A stretch of 5,754 nt of DNA from Pseudomonadota bacterium (GTDB lineage Bacteria; Pseudomonadota; Alphaproteobacteria; Rhizobiales; Kaistiaceae). Below, one piece after another: positions 1-4,593 of this stretch. The stretch lies in NCBI GenBank assembly GCA_023433185.1, contig JAEZEN010000087.1, forward strand, positions 1 through 5,754, in the 5' to 3' direction. Within the stretch, counting starts at the first letter, position 1. Each line of letters starts with the position of its first letter. The notes under the pieces were generated by a model. It was not told the DNA's origin. It did not search any database and saw nothing but the letters and a program-made list of their open reading frames with translations. Both the position numbers and the translations under genes were made by a program.

Positions 1-2
1 GG

Positions 3-503
3 TTACGAGGGCCCGCGCCCCTTTCGCAGTCCACGCATCTGCCGGCCGCCGAGCCAGTAGCGCGGGCCCGGCCCCAATCGGCCGGCGCGGTCGTCCGGGT
101 TGGACAATGCGCACGCATCGAGGGACAGGCAGCCGCAACTGATGCAGTCGGCCAGGCCCGCCTTCAGTCTCTCCAATTCCTCAATCCGGTCGTCGATGCG
201 CCGTGTCCAGGTCTTCGACAGTCGTGACCAGTCGTCGCCCTTGGGAACCCGGTCCGTCGGCAGCCTTGCCAGTTCTGTGGCGATCTCGCCGAGGCTCAGG
301 CCGACGCGCTGGGCGAAGACGATGAACGCGACGCGCCGCAGCGCCGAGCGGGCGAAGCGGCGCTGGCCGCCCGCACTCCGCTCGGCGGAGATGAGGCCCA
401 GGCTTTCGTAGTAGCGAAGCGCCGATGCCTCGACGCCGCTGCGCCCCACCATTTGGCGCATGTTGAGTACCTGCTCCACGGTCAAGCTCTCGGTCATCTC
501 CAC
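3..503 (-). CDS. soxR: SoxR, MerR-family redox-sensing [2Fe-2S] transcriptional activator
   Basis: The 166-residue product is a SoxR: a cytoplasmic dimer that activates target promoters when its [2Fe-2S] cluster is oxidised by redox-cycling compounds or superoxide. The N-terminal MerR winged helix spans about residues 13-80 (RSGVEASALRYYESLGLI, then GGQRRF), followed by a dimerisation helix at about 90-117. The cluster motif is complete: Cys120, Cys123, Cys125 and Cys131, spaced CX2CXCX5C. The length is close to the 154 residues of E. coli SoxR, with a slightly longer basic C-terminal tail. The chosen start is GTG at 503; an in-frame ATG lies two codons later (497-495), and neither has a strong Shine-Dalgarno. 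The GTG start gives the same N-terminal length before the helix-turn-helix as E. coli SoxR. The gene is divergent from the Rid gene, with a SoxR box between them. The stop TAA is at 5-3, so the gene is complete. Confidence 0.95.
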   Translation of the reverse strand: MEMTESLTVEQVLNMRQMVGRSGVEASALRYYESLGLISAERSAGGQRRFARSALRRVAFIVFAQRVGLSLGEIATELARLPTDRVPKGDDWSRLSKTWTRRIDDRIEELERLKAGLADCISCGCLSLDACALSNPDDRAGRLGPGPRYWLGGRQMRGLRKGRGPS

Positions 504-530
504 GGGCGAGGCACCAACGGCGGAATCCGC

Positions 531-561
531 TTGCCCTCAAGTTCACTTGAACTTGTATCAC
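531..561 (+). promoter_or_regulatory. SoxR-dependent promoter with SoxR box and 19-bp spacer
   Basis: The -35 element TTGCCC (531-536) and the -10 element TATCAC (556-561) are separated by 19 bp, the overlong spacer typical of MerR/SoxR-activated promoters. The dyad CCTCAAGTTCACTTGAAC (535-552) matches the E. coli soxS SoxR box CCTCAAGTTAACTTGAGG at 15 of 18 positions and overlaps the -35/spacer in the same register. Orientation is toward the Rid gene: the -10 ends 28 bp before its ATG, and the reverse strand shows no comparable -10. The box lies about 30 bp upstream of the soxR start, so bound SoxR could also affect its own transcription; that is inference. Confidence 0.88.
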
Positions 562-577
562 GATCCCCCGCGAACAG

Positions 578-583
578 AAGGAG
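578..583 (+). promoter_or_regulatory. Ribosome binding site of the Rid gene
   Basis: AAGGAG lies six bases upstream of the ATG at 590 and fixes that start for the Rid-family gene. Confidence 0.8.
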
Positions 584-589
584 CCGACG

Positions 590-982
590 ATGCAGGTGCG
601 CAAACTCAATCCATGGACCTACCCCGAGGGCATGGATCAGGGGGTCATGATCTCCGGTTTCAGCCGGCTGCTGTTCGTGTCCGGGCAATGTTCGGTTGCG
701 GCCGATGGCAGTTCGCTTCACCCCGGGGACATGGCTGCCCAGGTGCAGGCGGCTCTCGACAATGTCGAAACCGTCCTGGCCGAGGCGGGGCTCAGCTTCG
801 CGAATGTCGTCCGGATGAACACCTATGTGACGGACATGGAGGCCTTTCTCGAGAGGGCGGCCGAACCGATGTCGCGGCGATTGGCGCAGCACGATTCAAG
901 CCCGCCGGGCGTGCTTGCGCGCGTCGTGGAGCTCGGCAGGAAGGATCTCATGGTCGAAATCGAGGCGTTTGCCGCCGGTTAG
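590..982 (+). CDS. Rid (YjgF/YER057c/UK114) family protein, catalytic-Arg-less subtype
   Basis: This 130-residue protein has the full length and pattern of the Rid family, small trimeric cytoplasmic proteins. RidA itself hydrolyses reactive 2-aminoacrylate and other imines/enamines. Family landmarks are LLFVSGQC (27-34), the helix with QVQAALDNVETVLAEAG (51-67), VVRMNTYVTDM (73-83) and the C-terminal VEIEAFA (122-128), where Glu123 aligns with E. coli RidA Glu120. The residue aligned with the essential RidA Arg105 is Gly107, in the stretch SSPPGVLARV (103-112). This places the protein among Rid subgroups without the arginine (described as Rid4-7), which are not expected to have classical imine deaminase activity. 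AAGGAG precedes the start, and the upstream promoter carries a SoxR box, so redox-stress induction is likely. The stop overlaps the convergent downstream gene by 4 bp. The true substrate is unknown. Confidence 0.93.
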   Translation: MQVRKLNPWTYPEGMDQGVMISGFSRLLFVSGQCSVAADGSSLHPGDMAAQVQAALDNVETVLAEAGLSFANVVRMNTYVTDMEAFLERAAEPMSRRLAQHDSSPPGVLARVVELGRKDLMVEIEAFAAG

Positions 983-2043
983 CTGGGGTCGCTCGCGCCG
1001 CCGGGAGGGGGCCGGAGATGGCGCGGGTGGATGATCCACCGGCTGTCGATCAGCGCGGATGGAGCCGGCATGTGCCAGACGACCTGAAAGGCCTCGATCA
1101 CGTTGTCCTTCGTCACGGCGAAGCCGGGCAGGGCGATCCAGGGCGGCAATTGTCGCCCGGTGAGGGCCAGGAGGGCGGCGTTGCCGGCGGCGACGCCCTG
1201 TTCGTAGGGCCTCTGGGTCGCGACGCCCCGGATCAGACCGCCCGCCGCCAGATCCTGCGCCACCGCCTGGCCGAGATCGACGGTGGCGATCGGCAGCAGC
1301 CTTCCCCGCGCACGAACGGCCCTCACGGTCTTGATCGCCGGCACATCCCAGGCGACGAAGAGGCCGTCGAGGTCCTCGTTCTCCGCGAGGAGCCGGTCGA
1401 AGGCGGGGCCGGTCTCCTCGATGGTGTGGAACTTGGCGCGGACCAGCGTGACGTCGGGTCGGTTCTGGCTCGTCCACTTGCGGAAGGCGATCTCCCGCTG
1501 CTGGGTCGCGAAGAAGTCGACGCCGTAGGTCAGGATGCCCGCGACCCCTTCCTCGGGCAGGTGGGGCGAGAGCAGTTCCGCCGCCATCGCGCCCAGCGCG
1601 AAGTTGTCGCAGGAGACGACGCCGGCATAGTCGGTGCCCGGCAGGAGGCCGGTTGGGGCATTGTCGAGGAGGATGAGCGCCTTCCCGGCATGGGCGACGG
1701 CGCGATGGGCCTGCGCGACGACGGCATTGCCGATCGGGATGCTGATCACGGCATGGACGCCGGTCTCCGCGAGGCGCCGCAGCTCCCGGTTCTGCCGGTC
1801 GCTGTCATAGCCGCAATCCACGACCTCCACGATCGCCGCGCCGTTGGATCCGAGCGCAGTCGCGATGCCGGCAAGCTGCTGCCGCGACCAGTCGGACGTC
1901 GTGGTGTGCAGGACGACGGCGACCTCGTGTCTGCCCGCCCGGACGATTGCCGTGTCTTCCCGGGTCAGGGTCACGAGATCGGCAGGCATGGCACGCTCGC
2001 CATGCGGCCCCAGTCCGGCGAAGTCAGGCCCTATCAGGGACAT
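979..2043 (-). CDS. Leaderless periplasmic-binding-protein-like sugar-binding protein (probable cytoplasmic sensor)
   Basis: This 354-residue protein has the type I periplasmic-binding fold of CUT2 sugar ABC transporters (Peripla_BP_4/LacI-like ligand domain) but no signal peptide: the first 23 residues are not hydrophobic, and neither is the upstream in-frame extension. It aligns almost without gaps to the secreted binding protein at 4594-5712 from Val24 (VTLTRED against VQLTDEE) to about residue 328, roughly 35-40% identical by eye. Shared pocket-like residues are Asp51-Trp52, Asp127-Asn128, Asp146-Asn147, Trp232-Asp233, Asp256 and Arg278 (QRPYEQGV). It has Cys77 and Cys145 where the secreted homologue has Ala, which suits a reducing cytoplasm. 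A 25-residue polar tail follows the domain. ATG at 2043 is chosen because GGGAGG sits four bases upstream; it overlaps the ROK gene end by 20 bp, implying translational coupling. It has no DNA-binding domain, so it is not a LacI repressor. A cytoplasmic ligand sensor or buffer is inferred; a decayed transporter component is the alternative. Confidence 0.83.
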   Translation of the reverse strand: MSLIGPDFAGLGPHGERAMPADLVTLTREDTAIVRAGRHEVAVVLHTTTSDWSRQQLAGIATALGSNGAAIVEVVDCGYDSDRQNRELRRLAETGVHAVISIPIGNAVVAQAHRAVAHAGKALILLDNAPTGLLPGTDYAGVVSCDNFALGAMAAELLSPHLPEEGVAGILTYGVDFFATQQREIAFRKWTSQNRPDVTLVRAKFHTIEETGPAFDRLLAENEDLDGLFVAWDVPAIKTVRAVRARGRLLPIATVDLGQAVAQDLAAGGLIRGVATQRPYEQGVAAGNAALLALTGRQLPPWIALPGFAVTKDNVIEAFQVVWHMPAPSALIDSRWIIHPRHLRPPPGGASDPS

Positions 2044-3457
2044 GTATCCTCCCGTCCATTGTGGTGCTCGGGCTCTGCGGCCCATTGGGTCGGTAGGCTG
2101 CCGGCGGCGGCACCTTGCGTGCTTCCAGGCGATGCCGGGCCCGCGCCGCGGCCGCAAGCGTGGCCAGTTCGGGCAGCCGCCTGGGCGAGCCATGCGGGAT
2201 CCAGAGCTGCACCATCTCTGGAAGGAACAGCTCGACCGCGGCGAGCTGGGCGGCGCCGATCAGCCCGGAACTGCCCCCCATGCGCGACCGGACGATCCTC
2301 AGGTCACGGGTCACGAGCGGATGGGCGTCGCGATAGACCGCCTCGCGGAGTGCCGCCAGCAGGATGTCGCCGGCCTGCATGATGCTGCCGCCGAGAACGA
2401 TGACGGACGGGTTCAGCAGGCTGGCAAGGGGCGCGAGGCTCTCGCCGAGCAGCCGTCCGCAGCGGGCGGCGAGTTCGGCACAGAAGGCGTCTCCGAGCTG
2501 CGCCCCGTTCGCGACATCGGCAACCGTGACGTCGCCACTCCGTGCGAGGATGTCGGCGAGAAAGCGGCTTCCGCCGTTCCTGGCGGCTTCGCGGCCCATG
2601 CGGGCGATGGCGTCCGCTCCGACGATCGATTCGAGACAGCCGCGCTTGCCGCAGCGGCACGCGGCCTCTACCGTGCCGCTGCTCTGGGCATGGCCGATCA
2701 TCCCGGCCACGCCCTGCGCCCCGCGGTGGAGCCGCCCGTTGATGACCACGCCGGCGGTGATCGAGCGGCCCAGCTTGACGAACAGCATGTCCGGGGCGCC
2801 GTCGCCGGCCTTCATCTCGCCCACGGTCATCATCTCCGTTCCGGAGCGGATCCACGCCGGAGCGCCGATGCGATAGGCGAGTTCGGCGGCAAGGTCGATC
2901 TCGCGCCAGTCGTCGTCATGGGCCATCGGGTTCGCATCGCTGGGATAGACGGGCCCCGGCAGGGCAAGCCCGATTCCCCAGATGCTGTCCTTGCCGCCGT
3001 GGTCCTCGATCAGCCACAGCAGAAGCGTCGTCAGTCGATCGAGGATCGCCGCCGCACCGGCGCTGAAATCGGCCGCCTCGTGATGCTCGGCAAAGACGTG
3101 TCCCCTGAGATCGGCCGCGCCGACCGCGATCGATGAGCGATCCGCCGCGGCGACGAGAATGGCTCCGGCATCCGCACGGAAGGCGAGGCGCTTCGGTGCG
3201 CGCCCGCCGGTCGAGCGTCCGGTGCCGGCCTCCTCGATGAGGCCGAGCGCCGTCAGCACCGCCAGGCGATCGACGACCGCCGCGCGCGAAAGCCCGGAGG
3301 CGAGTTCAATGTCGGGGCGGGTGTCGGCGTCCTGGTCGCGGATCAGCGCAAGGACGTGGGCAAGGCTCGCCGGCGCGGCATCGAGCGTCCTGGGGCGCCC
3401 GGCGCTGCGCCTCCCGGCCGGCCGGGATGCCTGTGGCTCGTCGGACAGGGCCCGCAT
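2024..3457 (-). CDS. ROK-family transcriptional repressor (NagC/Mlc/XylR-like)
   Basis: This 477-residue protein is a ROK regulator that probably represses the divergent sugar-use operon until a sugar or derivative binds. An N-terminal MarR-like winged helix (about 31-95; recognition region LASGLSRAAVVDRLAVLTALGLI, with wing GTGRSTGGRAPK) is followed by the ROK fold (about 98-412). Visible ROK landmarks are GIGLALPGPV (161-170), VKLGRSITAGVVINGRL (227-243), the zinc motif His256/Cys267/Cys269/Cys274 in CRCGKRGCLES, and LNPSVIVLGG (348-357). The kinase phosphate-binding DxGGT motif is absent, and the usual NDAN with its catalytic Asp is replaced around 204-209 (RSGTEM), so sugar phosphorylation is not expected and the ligand pocket may be unusual. 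A 65-residue Pro/Arg-rich C-terminal tail is extra to the family. ATG at 3457 is preferred over the upstream in-frame ATG at 3490 because GGGAGGA lies at 3463-3469. The end overlaps the leaderless binding-protein gene. Confidence 0.93.
   Translation of the reverse strand: MRALSDEPQASRPAGRRSAGRPRTLDAAPASLAHVLALIRDQDADTRPDIELASGLSRAAVVDRLAVLTALGLIEEAGTGRSTGGRAPKRLAFRADAGAILVAAADRSSIAVGAADLRGHVFAEHHEAADFSAGAAAILDRLTTLLLWLIEDHGGKDSIWGIGLALPGPVYPSDANPMAHDDDWREIDLAAELAYRIGAPAWIRSGTEMMTVGEMKAGDGAPDMLFVKLGRSITAGVVINGRLHRGAQGVAGMIGHAQSSGTVEAACRCGKRGCLESIVGADAIARMGREAARNGGSRFLADILARSGDVTVADVANGAQLGDAFCAELAARCGRLLGESLAPLASLLNPSVIVLGGSIMQAGDILLAALREAVYRDAHPLVTRDLRIVRSRMGGSSGLIGAAQLAAVELFLPEMVQLWIPHGSPRRLPELATLAAAARARHRLEARKVPPPAAYRPNGPQSPSTTMDGRIHVPDRA
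2048..2053 (-). promoter_or_regulatory. Ribosome binding site inside the ROK gene end
   Basis: On the minus strand GGGAGG lies four bases before the ATG at 2043 and within the last codons of the ROK gene. It decides the start of the leaderless binding-protein gene, against the 50-codon longer open frame upstream, which has no such site and encodes Arg/Pro-rich sequence that resembles no family. Confidence 0.78.
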
Positions 3458-3462
3458 GCGTC

Positions 3463-3469
3463 TCCTCCC
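3463..3469 (-). promoter_or_regulatory. Ribosome binding site of the ROK repressor gene
   Basis: On the minus strand GGGAGGA lies five bases upstream of the ATG at 3457 and supports that start over the in-frame ATG at 3490. The same GGGAGGA block precedes the leaderless binding-protein, isomerase and secreted binding-protein genes. Confidence 0.8.
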
Positions 3470-3491
3470 GTGACCGAGACTGACGATCATT

Positions 3492-3509
3492 TGCCTTGAA
3501 ATCAAGGCA
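3492..3509. promoter_or_regulatory. Candidate ROK operator, ROK-gene side
   Basis: TGCCTTGAAATCAAGGCA is a perfect 8-bp inverted repeat around a 2-bp centre, 34 bp upstream of the ROK start. Its core CTTGAAAT recurs in the second repeat at 3614-3621. The position suits autoregulation of the ROK operon. Assignment to ROK is inference from position and symmetry. Confidence 0.55.
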
Positions 3510-3614
3510 CTTACGTAATTTTCCGGCAAAAGTGGCCTGGTGAACCGTCCCGGTTGCGATTGACCTTTGCGGTGCCGAGCGCAAGATAGAGTGCAGGCGG
3601 GCAGTGTGATCCGC

Positions 3615-3625
3615 TTGAAATTCAA
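3615..3625. promoter_or_regulatory. Candidate ROK operator, isomerase side
   Basis: TTGAAATTCAA is a perfect 11-bp odd palindrome. With the preceding C it shares the core CTTGAAAT and a following TCAA with the repeat at 3492-3509. It lies 79 bp upstream of the isomerase ATG and downstream of the possible -35 at 3560, where a repressor could block transcription. It is shorter and less GC-capped than the other site, so it is less certain. Confidence 0.42.
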
Positions 3626-3688
3626 TAAACACGCCAATGACTTGGTCGCGGTGCTGAGCCGCTGCGCATGGTCGTCTGGCATGCCTTT

Positions 3689-3697
3689 GGGAGGAGG
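3689..3697 (+). promoter_or_regulatory. Ribosome binding site of the isomerase gene
   Basis: GGGAGGAGG ends seven bases before the ATG at 3705 and decides this start. The frame stays open upstream to 3567, but that stretch lacks a ribosome site and encodes no family sequence. Confidence 0.82.
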
Positions 3698-3704
3698 CCG
3701 CCGC

Positions 3705-4526
3705 ATGGGCAATCAGCTCGCCTATCACGCCAATTGCTGGGGGCCGCTCGGGGGCAATGCCGTCGGTGTCACGTCGATCACGCAGCTGACGTATCGCACC
3801 TTCGCCGACATGGCCGAGGCCATCTCCGACATCGGGTCGGCAGGGTACACCGGTACCGAACTCTTCGACGGCAACCTCCTCGACTACGCCGATCGCAAGG
3901 GCGACCTCAAGGCGATCCTGGAGGGCTCCGGGGTGAAGCTGATCGCCGCCTATTCCGGCGCCAACTTCATCTTCGACGACATCCTTCCCGAGGAACTCGC
4001 GCGCGTCGAGACGGTCGCTGGTCTCGCCGCCGAGCTCGGTGCGATTCACCTCGTCGTCGGCGGCGGCGCCAAGCGCGCCGGCGGCACCCGGCCCGGCGAC
4101 ATCGAGAAGCTCGGCGCGGCTCTCGAGAAGGTGGTCGGGATCGCGAAGCGGGCCGGCCTCGCCGCACATTACCATCCGCACCTGTCGACCATCGTCGAGG
4201 GACCGGTCGAGGTGGCCGAGGTCTTCCGCCACACCACGATCGGTTTCTGCCCGGACACCGCCCACCTTGCCGCCGCGGGGGGAGATCCGGCGCGACAGGT
4301 CCGCGAACTCGCGGACCGCATCACCTATGTGCACCTCAAGGGGCTGAAGCGCGATCCGTTCGCCTTCACGCCGCTCGACGAGGGCGACCTCGACAACGGG
4401 GCCGTGATCGCGGCGCTGAAGGCACAGGGCTATTCGGGGTGGATCACGGCCGAGCTCGACAGCTGGCCGAACCCCAGGGAAGGCGCCGAGCGCAGCCGCC
4501 GCTTCATCGAGCGGCACCTCGCCTGA
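3705..4526 (+). CDS. IolE-like TIM-barrel sugar isomerase/epimerase/dehydratase
   Basis: This 273-residue cytoplasmic protein belongs to the xylose-isomerase-like TIM-barrel family (AP_endonuc_2, PF01261), which includes inosose dehydratase IolE, sugar 3-epimerases and hydroxypyruvate isomerases. Strand-by-strand motifs resemble IolE: MAEAISDIGSAGYTGTELF (36-54), LIAAYSG (79-85), YHPHLSTIVEG (156-166, compare the IolE pattern YHHHMGT), CPDTAHLAAAGGDP (182-195), YVHLKG (208-213) and ITAELDSW (247-254). Likely divalent-metal or catalytic residues are His157, His159, Asp184, His187, His210 and Glu250. The length is slightly below the roughly 300 of IolE. It is the first gene of an operon with the sugar-binding protein 67 bp downstream, and is divergent from the ROK repressor, so it should act on the imported sugar, polyol or a keto-derivative. 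The exact reaction cannot be told from sequence; inosose dehydratase is possible but not shown. Confidence 0.87.
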   Translation: MGNQLAYHANCWGPLGGNAVGVTSITQLTYRTFADMAEAISDIGSAGYTGTELFDGNLLDYADRKGDLKAILEGSGVKLIAAYSGANFIFDDILPEELARVETVAGLAAELGAIHLVVGGGAKRAGGTRPGDIEKLGAALEKVVGIAKRAGLAAHYHPHLSTIVEGPVEVAEVFRHTTIGFCPDTAHLAAAGGDPARQVRELADRITYVHLKGLKRDPFAFTPLDEGDLDNGAVIAALKAQGYSGWITAELDSWPNPREGAERSRRFIERHLA

Positions 4527-4542
4527 CCTTTGCTCAAGAACC

Positions 4543-4572
4543 GACCGGCGTCAGTCGCAAACCGTGCCGGTC
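4543..4572 (+). repeat. Intercistronic inverted repeat before the binding-protein gene
   Basis: GACCGGC (4543-4549) and GCCGGTC (4566-4572) are perfect complements separated by 16 bases. The second arm ends six bases before the Shine-Dalgarno of the binding-protein gene. There is no U-tract, so it is not a typical intrinsic terminator. It may form a hairpin that affects mRNA stability or binding-protein translation, or may be chance in GC-rich DNA. Confidence 0.35.
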
Positions 4573-4578
4573 CATACT

Positions 4579-4586
4579 GGGAGGAG
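4579..4586 (+). promoter_or_regulatory. Ribosome binding site of the secreted binding protein
   Basis: GGGAGGAG lies seven bases before the ATG at 4594. It supports that start over the in-frame GTG at 4564, which would add ten residues ahead of a normal signal peptide. Confidence 0.82.
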
Positions 4587-4593
4587 AACGAGA

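Larger units (their letters stand above)
3458..3704. promoter_or_regulatory. Divergent regulatory region between ROK and isomerase genes
   Basis: This 247-bp gap separates two divergent operons and must hold both promoters. It is visibly more AT-rich at 3487-3535 and 3598-3640 than the coding DNA around it. It contains two related inverted repeats (3492-3509 and 3615-3625), a perfect 8-bp palindrome TTACGTAA (3511-3518), and a possible plus-strand -35 TTGACC (3560-3565) with only a weak -10 (GATAGA, 3585-3590). No convincing sigma-70 pair is visible on the minus strand. The exact promoters cannot be fixed by eye. Confidence 0.6.

Noticed and set aside
979..2043. Calling this gene a LacI-family repressor because of its binding-protein fold
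   Set aside because: There is no N-terminal LacI helix-turn-helix. The first 23 residues are too short and have no such pattern, and the alignment to the secreted binding protein covers the rest.
2044..2193. A 50-codon N-terminal extension of the leaderless binding protein
   Set aside because: It encodes basic, Pro/Arg-rich sequence with no hydrophobic core, has no ribosome site, and overlaps the ROK coding region, while GGGAGG precedes the ATG at 2043.
460..2382. A 640-codon open frame on the plus strand
   Set aside because: It runs antisense to the binding-protein and ROK genes and out of frame over the Rid gene. Its translation is a low-complexity Gly/Arg/Ala/Asp mixture with no family motif, as expected from GC-rich DNA opposite real genes.
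1844..3136. A 430-codon open frame on the plus strand opposite the ROK gene
   Set aside because: The product is Arg/Ala/Pro/Gly-rich with no recognisable domain, and the minus-strand ROK gene has clear zinc-motif and helix-turn-helix evidence.
3511..3518. Palindrome TTACGTAA as an operator
   Set aside because: It is only 8 bp and unique in the region. It lies in the AT-rich promoter stretch and could be chance or part of a promoter element.
3306..4517. A 403-codon open frame on the minus strand opposite the isomerase
   Set aside because: It also runs across the divergent promoter region and into the ROK gene in another frame. It has no family signature, whereas the plus-strand isomerase is well supported.
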